Assembly: GCA_029263395.1 (NCBI GenBank)
Contig: JAJCXO010000187.1
Span: 62,001 to 126,000, forward strand
DNA length: 64,000 bases
Source: Acidobacteriota bacterium
Lineage (GTDB): Bacteria; Acidobacteriota; Thermoanaerobaculia; Multivoradales; J023
Direction of reading: 5' to 3'
Below, piece after piece: positions 43,001-50,998 of the stretch. Below the pieces are notes generated by a model, which did no database searches, was not told the DNA's origin, and was given only the letters and a program-made list of their open reading frames with translations. Every line of letters starts with the position of its first letter. The stretch's first letter is position 1. The position numbers and the translations under genes were made by a program.

Positions 43001-43870
43001 ATGCCAAATAAAAACGTCAACATGCCTTCGAGAACGCTCATGAGTCGCCTGGTCTCTTGCCGGGTGGTGCTTTGGGCTCTCGGAACCCACGGGCCGCGAT
43101 TGCTGGAGAAGGTCACCGGACCAACTCTGCGGTTCCTGCCAAGTGGTGTCGCCGATCTTTTCGGGCCACTCCCGGCCGACCTGGCTGAGTTGCTGCGATC
43201 CGCCCGCGATCTCATGATCCAAGCGGAGCGCACCCATCGCGACCAGACGGCACGCACCGCCTCGTTCCGCCGCCAACGGGACAGCTCAGCCAGCGGAGTG
43301 GCTCCGTTGGTCGCCGGTCTGCGGGACGCCTTTCGAGGCGTCTACGGTCCGGAAGCTGCTGAAGAAATCGGCTTTGCGCTGCGCACCCCGCAGCGGGCCG
43401 ACGAGTTGTTCGAGCAAGCGGAGCACCTGCTCCAACGGCTCGGCAACGAGGAAGCAACCTTACCCGACTCCAGGTTCCGCACATTGACCTTCGACGTGAT
43501 CGGATTAGCAACAGAGTTGCAGCCAAAGATCGCCGAGCTTGGCGAAGCGCTCGAAAACGTCAGCCGCGAAGCACGGCAAGCCGAAGCGACCAAAATCGCC
43601 AAGGACGAAGCTGTGCAAGCGTATGACCTCTCGTTCCTCTTGGCGGCGCGTACTGCCGAGACGATGTTCAAGCTGGTCGATTTGCCGGAGATCGCCAGCC
43701 GCGTGCGGCCGTCGACTCGTCGCCCAGGTGTCACTGTCGAAGTGGCAACACAGCGACCGACGGATGAGCCTGACGAGCCCACGGACTCCGATGGCGACAC
43801 TCCCGACCCATCGCCGGACCTGCCGGATCTGCCGGACGAGGATCCTAACGAGCCCTCTGATGTGAACTAG
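43001..43870 (+). CDS. Hypothetical helical protein with acidic Pro/Asp tail
   Basis: A 289-residue protein: a mildly hydrophobic N-terminal ~50 residues (V-V-L-W-A-L-G, F-L-P-S-G-V-A-D-L-F), a long charged alpha-helical middle likely to form coiled coils, and a C-terminal tail rich in Asp, Glu and Pro with repeated D-E-P and P-D-L-P units. No family recognised. AAAGGAG lies 10 bases before the ATG, and a strong terminator follows, so this is a complete transcription unit end. Confidence 0.6.
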   Translation: MPNKNVNMPSRTLMSRLVSCRVVLWALGTHGPRLLEKVTGPTLRFLPSGVADLFGPLPADLAELLRSARDLMIQAERTHRDQTARTASFRRQRDSSASGVAPLVAGLRDAFRGVYGPEAAEEIGFALRTPQRADELFEQAEHLLQRLGNEEATLPDSRFRTLTFDVIGLATELQPKIAELGEALENVSREARQAEATKIAKDEAVQAYDLSFLLAARTAETMFKLVDLPEIASRVRPSTRRPGVTVEVATQRPTDEPDEPTDSDGDTPDPSPDLPDLPDEDPNEPSDVN

Positions 43871-43892
43871 GACAACACGGGTTGTCCCTGCG

Positions 43893-43923
43893 AGCCGCGG
43901 CGCTTTGCGTCGCGGCTTTTTTT
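43893..43923 (+). terminator. Rho-independent terminator
   Basis: AGCCGCGGCGC pairs with GCGTCGCGGCT (11 bp, one mismatch, 3-base TTT loop) and is followed by TTTTTT. It begins 23 bp after the stop of the acidic-tail protein gene. Confidence 0.85.
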
Positions 43924-43980
43924 CAACCTTCCCAGCGGAGCGGGGTCCCATCTTTAGCAGGCGCTGTCTCGGTGATCGCA
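43921..43980 (+). repeat. 60-bp direct repeat, copy 1
   Basis: This block aligns without gaps to 46131-46190 (35 of the first 40 bases and 47 of 60 overall identical). It starts in the T-run of the terminator and ends 107 bp before the DnaJ-zinc-finger gene. It may be a shared promoter/leader or the scar of a duplication that placed both accessory genes. Confidence 0.65.
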
Positions 43981-44087
43981 TCGTTTTGGTTCTGAGAACA
44001 AAGAGAGCTCTCATTGGAGCCTGATCGTCAAACAACTACGATGAGATGTCATCTGAATCTCTCGACAACACTGCCTGGAGAGCTGTG

Positions 44088-46082
44088 ATGACTACGACGA
44101 GGGCAATGAATGATCTAGGGGAGCGAGCGATTCAGATCGCGGCTGCTTGGGCAGCACGGCAGTTCATCTCACGAAAGACCTTCAGAGCTTCGGTGATCTC
44201 GACCGAAGACGAGAGCCTGCGGTTCACCCGGATTCGATGGCTAGGACGGACCCGGCGGGTGAAAGTCTGCACGGCAGAAACTTCAAGCCGTTCTCGGAAG
44301 ACGCTTCCTCCTCCAGATCCTTCGTCCGTCGATCCGTGGAACGCGCCTCAGACGCTGCCCGACGAGACACGCTGTCTCGTTCAGTGCTCAGCCTGTTCGG
44401 GAGCCAAGAGGGTCACCTGCCCGACATGCCAGGGCGCATCCTGGGTCCAATGTACTGAGTGCAGCGGTGGCGGGCGAGTGGTTTCCACGAGGACTGGAAA
44501 AGTGATCAACTGCAAGCGATGCAGAGGCAAGGGGCAGCGTCGATGCCGTTGCCGGAACGGAGTTGTCAAGTGCGAGATCTGCTCCGGGAAAGGCAAGGTC
44601 GAGCAGTGGCTGGAGATCGCAGAAGAGCGTTTTGTCCACGTCACTCAAAGCATACCGAACCCGCTGAGTGAAGCTTTCGAGAGGGCTGGTGATCCGGAAG
44701 ACTTTGACAGCGAACAGCGGTGGCCAGTGGCGCTTGGCCTGTCCTGGTCGGGTCAAGCGCTGGAAGCCGCACCGGCGGATGCTCGAGAGCTACTCCACCA
44801 CTCGCCGAGTCTCGTCTGGCACGCAGCTTCGGGTGCCGATCGGCTGGATCGAATAGACGTCCAATCGTTTCGATCCGAGCTCTCGACCGTGACCTACCAG
44901 CTTTTTGGTCGCCCAGGTGAGATCGAGGTACCGATTTGGCAGGAGCACCCGTTGGAGTCGACGGAGGCTTTGGCTCCGTTGACTCGCCGCCTATGGATTC
45001 TAGGGTCGGTTGCAGCAACCGCTTTGACCCTCGGCTTGGTGCTGACGTTCTGGTTCGGCTCACGCCACCCTTTCTACCTCGACACGCAAAACGCAACCTG
45101 GCTCTTGTGGCTCTCGACCTTTCTCGGGTTCCTGGTCATACCTCCCGTGTCAATGCTGGCTCCACCAGCTCCAACTCGCCGAAAGACCTGGCCGCTGGCT
45201 GCCCTGCCAGCCCTTTTGGTGGCTACCGCACTGGTGGCGCTCTCAGCGACTGGCCACCCGTCGGTCGAGCACGCTCGGGCGCTGATGCATGCCGGAGCTA
45301 CCGGTAATGCGATCGCTGAATTGCGGGCAGGTGTCGAACTCGGTATCGATGTCGAGGCTGCCGAATTGCTTCACGATGAACTCCAAGTAGGCTTCGTTGA
45401 AGGGATCGTAGAAGCAAATGACGTGTGGATCGACATCGAATCACGCCACTTCTACACCGGGGCTGGACGTCAGCGAGCGGAAGCTCACGGCCTCGAGTTG
45501 ACAGTCGGAGAGGCAGGCTCTCGCCTTGAAGAAGATGAAGATCCAGCCAGCGAAGCGCTACTGAAGCTGATTCCCCCGAGGCTTCAGGATGAGGAGGATG
45601 TGCTGGATCTCTGGCGTCGCATTCACGAGTTGCGGGTGACTACAGGCTGGGCTGAGATCCGCTCGAGGCAATTAAGTCTTGCGACTCGAATGGCGGTGTG
45701 CGAGGCCATCGAGCCCGCTACGAGGTACCTCGAGGAATATGGCAACAGCCTGACCCAGTCGGCAGCACCGACTAAAGAGACGGTGGACCAACAGTGCGAG
45801 CGTTTGGCGGAGCAGCAACGCCAAGAAATCGATCGAGCGCAGCGCAGAGCGGAACAGGAGCGAGCGCGGCAGGAGCGTGAAGCCGAGCTGACGCAGAAAC
45901 GTAAGGAGCAAGCCTACCTGTCCGCGGTGTGGGCATGGCAGCGCGCGCCGCTCCTGTGCCGAGACGGCACGATGTCGCCGTCCTGTGTCTGCGGGCAGGG
46001 ATCTCGAAGAGGCTGCTGCTCCCACCACCGAGGGGTATCAGGTTGTTCACAGCGGCATCCCCAAAAACAAGACTTCCAGTAG
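44088..46082 (+). CDS. Membrane protein with DnaJ-type zinc finger and Cys-rich C-terminus
   Basis: About 664 residues. After ~80 residues comes a cluster of C-x-x-C-x-G-x-G-like repeats (C-S-A-C-S-G, C-P-T-C-Q-G, C-T-E-C-S-G-G-G, C-K-R-C-R-G-K-G, C-E-I-C-S-G-K-G), the DnaJ cysteine-rich fold without a J domain. Three membrane helices lie around residues 310-400. A Glu/Arg/Gln-rich coiled coil is followed by a C-terminal C-R-D-G-T-x-S-P-S-C / C-C-S-H-H-R-G-V-S-G-C motif that recalls DUF3761-type Cys/His ends. Possibly a membrane-bound redox or chaperone-like protein. The ATG at 44088 has GGAGAG upstream; 44046 is an alternative start. Confidence 0.7.
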   Translation: MTTTRAMNDLGERAIQIAAAWAARQFISRKTFRASVISTEDESLRFTRIRWLGRTRRVKVCTAETSSRSRKTLPPPDPSSVDPWNAPQTLPDETRCLVQCSACSGAKRVTCPTCQGASWVQCTECSGGGRVVSTRTGKVINCKRCRGKGQRRCRCRNGVVKCEICSGKGKVEQWLEIAEERFVHVTQSIPNPLSEAFERAGDPEDFDSEQRWPVALGLSWSGQALEAAPADARELLHHSPSLVWHAASGADRLDRIDVQSFRSELSTVTYQLFGRPGEIEVPIWQEHPLESTEALAPLTRRLWILGSVAATALTLGLVLTFWFGSRHPFYLDTQNATWLLWLSTFLGFLVIPPVSMLAPPAPTRRKTWPLAALPALLVATALVALSATGHPSVEHARALMHAGATGNAIAELRAGVELGIDVEAAELLHDELQVGFVEGIVEANDVWIDIESRHFYTGAGRQRAEAHGLELTVGEAGSRLEEDEDPASEALLKLIPPRLQDEEDVLDLWRRIHELRVTTGWAEIRSRQLSLATRMAVCEAIEPATRYLEEYGNSLTQSAAPTKETVDQQCERLAEQQRQEIDRAQRRAEQERARQEREAELTQKRKEQAYLSAVWAWQRAPLLCRDGTMSPSCVCGQGSRRGCCSHHRGVSGCSQRHPQKQDFQ

Positions 46083-46130
46083 CCGTCTCGCAAGGCGTAG
46101 GAGTGGACCGCTCTACGCTTTCGCGGACCT

Positions 46131-46190
46131 TTTCAACCTTCTCACCGGACCGGGGTCACATCTTTAGAAGGTGATCCACCAATGATCGCA
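46131..46190 (+). repeat. 60-bp direct repeat, copy 2
   Basis: Second copy of the repeat at 43921-43980. Here it ends 34 bp before the zinc-ribbon gene start at 46224. The C-terminal end of the membrane protein gene lies between the two copies. Confidence 0.65.
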
Positions 46191-46223
46191 CCCTTTGATC
46201 TAGACAACCCACGGAGGAGCCTC

Positions 46224-46370
46224 ATGCCAAACATTGGAGAGAAGCCAGGCAAAGGAACGTACTGCTGCACAAAATGCGACTGGAGCGTCACTCTTGACGA
46301 CGCCAGCGACAAGTTGCCGCCCTGCGGTAACTGCCCTAAGGGCACGAAGACTACCTACAAGAAGTGTTGA
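46224..46370 (+). CDS. Small zinc-ribbon protein (48 aa)
   Basis: A 48-residue protein with C-C-T-K-C-D-W and P-P-C-G-N-C cysteine pairs, a rubredoxin-like zinc knuckle, plus a T-L-D-D-A-S-D-K-L turn. GGAGGAG lies 5 bases before the ATG; an in-frame ATG at 46182 lacks such a site. Likely a small metal-binding regulator or accessory protein. Its role next to the Cys-rich membrane protein is unknown. Confidence 0.75.
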   Translation: MPNIGEKPGKGTYCCTKCDWSVTLDDASDKLPPCGNCPKGTKTTYKKC

Positions 46371-46463
46371 AGAGCCGATCGCCGGACCGAAGCGGCCTAT
46401 CGGTTCGGGCCGGCGATCATCTCGAAATCCAGTACCGATCCAACTCGAAACCCGATTCGACTT

Positions 46464-48542
46464 TCAGCTACCAAAAGCCAGCTTACCGGGTTCCCAATCG
46501 TGCGGTGTGCACGTGACGCGGGAACTCTGGCCGTCCGCCTCTCGAGTAACCTCGATAGCCATCAAAGAGCTGTCTTTGTGAGTCGGCCCGAGCTCGAGAC
46601 ACAGAAAATCGAAGAGTGATCTCTCGTGCACCGCAACAAAGAGTTGGCGGCCGGCATCGTGTGCCAGGGAGCGCAGAAGGCTCGCTACCTGAACGAGATG
46701 GAGATCGTCCATGTTCTGCACCGGATCGTCGAGCACGAGGCAGTTCATCTTGGGCTTCTCGATCAGGTTCAGAGCCAGGTAGAGTGTCAGCCCTGCCGTG
46801 TTCAGGTTTCCGGAGCTCAGGACTGAACCCAAGTGCTCAAAATCGTCGTCGATGCCACTCGCTTTGGCGCGAGTCCAGGAGCGCCGTTTGCCCAGCCAGC
46901 TAGCAGGGTCTGCAAGTTCCGGTGCAAAAGTCTCCCCGGGGGCTAGGCGACGGAAGAGATTGCGCCAGAGATCGTTGAGTGGCTGAGCGAATACCTGACG
47001 CAGAAGATCTTGGCGTATCTCACCTGCAATCTTCCGAATACTCTTTGCAGTCTTCACAACCTTGCCGATACCCGCGGTGGCCCGGTCAATTTCGTTTTGC
47101 CGTTGCTCCAATTCGGTTCTCGTGCGGTCGAGGTTGGACCGCTCCCGAGCTATCGCTTCAGCCTCGTAGAGCGCAGGATCGAGTTGCCCAAGGTCATTGG
47201 CGCTACGTTGCAGCTTTTGCCCCTCCAGCCGGCTTCGAATCGCGACAAAGTGCGTCTCGAGGCGAGCCATCAGCTCCGCTGGAGTTCCAGTGTCCTGCCG
47301 ACTCTCGATTCCGACTTTCTCTGCCAGGTCTCGGAGTGCCCTTTCTGCTTCAAAGCGCTGCTCGCCCGGGCGTTCCGTCTCTTCTAACGTCCGGCTGCTC
47401 GCGTCAAGCGTTTCAACATTTTCACCAGCCAACATGTCAACTGCCGATGTGACACTCGGACGCGTCGTCGCCATTCGCTCAATTTCGGCATCAACCCGCT
47501 GAGCCAAACTCCCCTGATTTAGCTCACCGAAATCTCGCCCACAAACGGGGCAGTCGTCGCCCTCGAGGTGCTTCCGCACCAGTCGCAGCACCTCCACTAA
47601 ATCGCTGCCACCGGCGACTCCCAATGCTGCTTCGTCGTCGAACTGGCGGCTCTTCCGATCAGAACCGAGGTTGGAAGGGACTTGTGGAAGTTGGGGTGCA
47701 GTCAGGATCTCCTTCAGCGAAGCCAGGCGGCCCTCGCGCCTAGCGAGGCTCTGTTTCTGACTATCGAGCTGTCGCTGTTTTGCTTGTTGTTTTGAACGAA
47801 TAGCCTCTCGGGTCTGGCGCAATGTGGAAACAATGTCCTCCTTTTGGGCACCTGAATCCAGCGCGACGCCAACTGCCAACTCTTGCAAAACCTCATTGTT
47901 CTTACGCTCGCGAGCTGTCAGCTTCTCCCAATCACCCTGCCACCTCTTTTTGTCCTGCTCCAGACGTTTACCGGCATCAACTACCCAGCGAGACTCCTCA
48001 CACGCCTTGCGTACATTACGGATATCTCCTGCGACTCCGAGGCCTTGCTCTAGATTGTCTAGTTGGTTTCGCCCTAGAACCTCTGAAAGGAAACGAACTA
48101 GAGGTATCTCGTCACTCTTGGGACTCGACTTCTGGTAATCATTAACCAGTCGACTCAAGCGATTCTGGGGCAGACAGCATCGGTCTCTAAAGTACTCTTG
48201 ATCCTCGGGGAGGATAGTAAAAGTAGATATCTCGCCATTCTCCGGCTTCAAAGCTAAGAGCTGCTCCGCAGTCCCGTTATCGTCGATATACCGTAAGCGA
48301 GTCGTTGTCGGCTTGGAGGGATCCGCGTATACATTTCTGAGGCAGCGAGGGTAGTCTTTTTCAAAACGGGCGAGATCCTCGACATGGCCCGTAACAGCAA
48401 ACTCCAACGCGCTGACCAGGCTCGACTTGCCAGAGCCGTTGGCGCCGTGTACAAGCACAATATCTGCGTCGAGCGGGATTGTATGCCGCCCTCTGAAGAG
48501 GCGAAAATTGTTGAGCTCTAGCTCTAGTAGTCGCTGGATCAT
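46464..48542 (-). CDS. Rad50/SMC-like ABC ATPase with zinc hook (defence operon)
   Basis: A 692-residue ATPase. Walker A G-A-N-G-S-G-K-S at 33-40, long coiled-coil arms at ~180-280 and ~355-520 joined by a C-P-V-C zinc hook at 331-334, a degenerate signature S-S-G-N-L-N-T-A-G near 577, and Walker B C-L-V-L-D-D-P-V-Q near 601-609. It is shorter than SbcC or SMC and fits the ATPase of ABC-three-component conflict systems. The ATG overlaps the stop of the middle gene (ATGA). It probably senses aberrant DNA or nucleoprotein and controls the SIR2 protein; that is inference. Confidence 0.85.
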   Translation of the reverse strand: MIQRLLELELNNFRLFRGRHTIPLDADIVLVHGANGSGKSSLVSALEFAVTGHVEDLARFEKDYPRCLRNVYADPSKPTTTRLRYIDDNGTAEQLLALKPENGEISTFTILPEDQEYFRDRCCLPQNRLSRLVNDYQKSSPKSDEIPLVRFLSEVLGRNQLDNLEQGLGVAGDIRNVRKACEESRWVVDAGKRLEQDKKRWQGDWEKLTARERKNNEVLQELAVGVALDSGAQKEDIVSTLRQTREAIRSKQQAKQRQLDSQKQSLARREGRLASLKEILTAPQLPQVPSNLGSDRKSRQFDDEAALGVAGGSDLVEVLRLVRKHLEGDDCPVCGRDFGELNQGSLAQRVDAEIERMATTRPSVTSAVDMLAGENVETLDASSRTLEETERPGEQRFEAERALRDLAEKVGIESRQDTGTPAELMARLETHFVAIRSRLEGQKLQRSANDLGQLDPALYEAEAIARERSNLDRTRTELEQRQNEIDRATAGIGKVVKTAKSIRKIAGEIRQDLLRQVFAQPLNDLWRNLFRRLAPGETFAPELADPASWLGKRRSWTRAKASGIDDDFEHLGSVLSSGNLNTAGLTLYLALNLIEKPKMNCLVLDDPVQNMDDLHLVQVASLLRSLAHDAGRQLFVAVHERSLFDFLCLELGPTHKDSSLMAIEVTREADGQSSRVTCTPHDWEPGKLAFGS

Positions 48543-49126
48543 CGCGTGTCCTCTGAAAGAGTACTCTGACGCCGCACATGGTCGAGAAAGCTACGTTCGA
48601 CATTTGATTTGCCCTTCTCTGCCGAAGCCATCAGGTCTGTAACCAGTTCAGAGATGGATTCGTCACTCCGCAAGACTGCAAGCTTCTCTTCGAGTCGTTC
48701 GCGCAATGCTGTCGACCGCGACTCTCCCAAGTCGCGGCGCTCGATCAACGGCAAAGGCAACAGAATGGCAAGCTCATCTCGCAGGGCATCCTGCTCAATA
48801 TCATTAGGGACGATCAGCACGCGGCACAGCTGGCGGAGCCGCGAGATTTCGTCCGGCGAAGGCTCGGTTGCAACAACAACAAGGGACAGAGGGCAACTGG
48901 ATTCAGAACGCTCGAGCGTCAAGGTGAGGGCTTTCACTCGCCTCCACAGCTCGCGGATTTCCGCGGTGCCAACTTGTGCGACAAGGACCATCGTCTTCTG
49001 CGGCTGAGGACCTTGAAGCACAGCTTCGAACTCGAAAGCCACATCGGCGACTCGGAGCGGCTCTTTTGCTGCCTCATAGTTACCCTCAACCAATAACTTG
49101 ACGATACTACCGACGATGTCAGTCAA
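48539..49126 (-). CDS. Middle component of the SIR2-ATPase operon
   Basis: A 195-residue soluble protein with no family I can name. It has an alpha/beta first half (K-T-M-V-L-V-A-Q-V-G, L-S-L-V-V-V-A-T-E-P-S-P, C-R-V-L-I-V-P-N-D) with alternating strands and helices, and a helical second half. It starts at a TTG that overlaps the SIR2 stop (TTGA), with GGAG 5 bases upstream, and its own stop overlaps the ATPase start. Size, place and coupling match the small middle component of ABC-three-component systems, which links ATPase and effector. Confidence 0.6.
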   Translation of the reverse strand: MTDIVGSIVKLLVEGNYEAAKEPLRVADVAFEFEAVLQGPQPQKTMVLVAQVGTAEIRELWRRVKALTLTLERSESSCPLSLVVVATEPSPDEISRLRQLCRVLIVPNDIEQDALRDELAILLPLPLIERRDLGESRSTALRERLEEKLAVLRSDESISELVTDLMASAEKGKSNVERSFLDHVRRQSTLSEDTR

Positions 49127-50847
49127 GGTAGCTCCTTTTCTAGCAGCTCTTGAAAACTCCGGTTGGTGTTGTCCGCAAGAAGGTCCTCGATCCAGATCTC
49201 GGTCGGCTCGCTGGGCACGGTTCCCGGCAGCTTTCGCCCAATCGCTGCAGACTGTTTATGCTTGAAACCACTTCCTCGGACATAGACAATTAGGCAGCCT
49301 TCTGGTTGACCCCAATCAACTATTTTCTTTCGGAACAACTCATGGGCACCAACCGCCGAGTTCAGGATGACATGGAGCTTGAGGTCTTGAAAGTCCCTGC
49401 CAAGCACAAGTTGCCCAAACGAGGCATCCCACCCTTGCGCAGGCGCGAGCCTCCAGTACCCTTCGGTACTACCCGACTGGAGAGCCGCCAGCAGCAGCAC
49501 CAACCGATGAAACCCATAACCCGGCAATTCCGCATCGTTTCGTATCGCTTCTAGGTTGTCCGGTCGCACTGGGCGGTAGTCCCACGACTGTTCATCAGGT
49601 AATTCACCGCTGTTGAACAAGCGTAAGAATCGCGAGACAGCTCGTGGAAGTTCACGAGCAAGGCTGCGCCATCGATCATTTACATCGGCGATACCATCGT
49701 AGCGATTGATAAGGAGCTCTTGGAACGCTTGGAGGCCTTCGTCCACAGTTTGGTCGCGGTCAGGGCTGCGCTCTACTTCCGGGGCGATTTCGTAGAACAC
49801 CCGAATCTTCTCGAGAAGGCAATAGACGAACAGTGAGCCAAGCAGCGGCTTGGAATACAGAGGCAGAGCCGCCCGGCGATCGATATCGTCAGCGTTGGTA
49901 CCATAATCACCATTGTTATCCTTATTCAGGGCTTTCAGAATGCCCTTCTGCGGGGGATCAAGATCAGGCTTGGCAAAGACTACACGATCGCGAGGAAAGC
50001 CATTCTCGGCGACCAGAGGTCCAACTGCACGCTTGAAGAGCAATTGTATGTTCTCATCTTGGCCGGAGAGGCCGACGAAAAGCGCCCGTCGCTGACGGAT
50101 GAGATCCTTTAGCCTGGATCGGAGCGGCTCCCATCTCTCGTCATCGATCCAGTCGCGGATCTGACTAGCTGTTGCGACTAACCATTGCCGATGTTCTTTG
50201 GGCTCTTCGTGCATATGTCGAGCACAGCCATGAATCTTGTAGACAACGATGGGTTTCGTGTCGAAAACACCCGAGCCAGTCGTAAACAGTGAAATTTTCT
50301 CCTTCTTATCCCTGTCAGGCGGACAACCAAGGTAAGCGTCTTCTATCAGAGGATCCCAGTTGGCAGTCACGACTTCTTGAACTACTCTTTCGTCGATCAG
50401 CAGGGCAATAAATCGGTGGTCAGCATCTGGCTCGACGCCGGTCTTGCTGTACTCTTCCGGCAGCTTCAGAAGCTCCCAGGGGATAAAATCGTCGGGTTTA
50501 CCACTAACGGTAACATCGAGAACTGTAGCGTATTTGTTGACTAGCCGGTCGAGGATTGACTGTAGATCGTTCCATGTCTTCGGAGGATGGCTCAGATCGT
50601 GAGTTTTGCAGTCAGCAAGACCCAGGATCTCTATCAAACATTTCTTATAGGGCTCTTCGTCGATTCGACCGTAGAGTGCCGTAAGCAAGCCCTTGAGAAG
50701 GCCAGAAAGATCCGGGTTACGTTCCCTCGAAACTTGTGAGCCGATCCATAGGGAATACTTCCCATTCAGAAAATGATCACCAAATTCCCGCCACTCTCCC
50801 CTCAGTAAATCAAGGCATTCGCGCAACGTTGCATCCGAAGCATTCAA
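49123..50847 (-). CDS. SIR2-domain effector-like protein
   Basis: A 574-residue protein whose first ~330 residues follow the SIR2-like fold: a Rossmann start at L-W-I-G-S-Q-V-S (residues ~33-40, where the usual G-A-G is G-S-Q), T-A-N-W-D-P-L-I-E at 161-169 (the T-N-Y-D motif), K-I-H-G at 204-207 and F-V-G-L-S-G-Q-D-E-N at 257-266. Similar domains in bacterial defence degrade NAD+ on activation. The C-terminal ~240 residues are of unknown fold. The start is a TTG with GGAGG 10 bases upstream. It leads the three-gene operon, 151 bp after sbcC. Confidence 0.78.
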   Translation of the reverse strand: MNASDATLRECLDLLRGEWREFGDHFLNGKYSLWIGSQVSRERNPDLSGLLKGLLTALYGRIDEEPYKKCLIEILGLADCKTHDLSHPPKTWNDLQSILDRLVNKYATVLDVTVSGKPDDFIPWELLKLPEEYSKTGVEPDADHRFIALLIDERVVQEVVTANWDPLIEDAYLGCPPDRDKKEKISLFTTGSGVFDTKPIVVYKIHGCARHMHEEPKEHRQWLVATASQIRDWIDDERWEPLRSRLKDLIRQRRALFVGLSGQDENIQLLFKRAVGPLVAENGFPRDRVVFAKPDLDPPQKGILKALNKDNNGDYGTNADDIDRRAALPLYSKPLLGSLFVYCLLEKIRVFYEIAPEVERSPDRDQTVDEGLQAFQELLINRYDGIADVNDRWRSLARELPRAVSRFLRLFNSGELPDEQSWDYRPVRPDNLEAIRNDAELPGYGFHRLVLLLAALQSGSTEGYWRLAPAQGWDASFGQLVLGRDFQDLKLHVILNSAVGAHELFRKKIVDWGQPEGCLIVYVRGSGFKHKQSAAIGRKLPGTVPSEPTEIWIEDLLADNTNRSFQELLEKELP

Positions 50848-50998
50848 TGAAATTATTCCTCCAATCTGCTCACCAATAGAGCGATATCAGCTCAAGACTT
50901 TAATCTATTCTCTCACCAACAATCGGAAAGTGCCAGGTGTGCCCAACGAGACTTGGCGTAACGTTAAAACCCCGCATCGTTCCCGCACACTTCGCAAG

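Noticed and set aside
44088-46082. DnaJ chaperone
   Set aside because: No J domain or HPD motif is present; only the zinc-finger repeats are DnaJ-like, and the protein has membrane helices.
46464-48542. RecN, SMC or a Wadjet JetC component
   Set aside because: Length, the C-P-V-C hook and the SIR2/middle partners differ from RecN/SMC, and no JetA/B/D-like genes accompany it.
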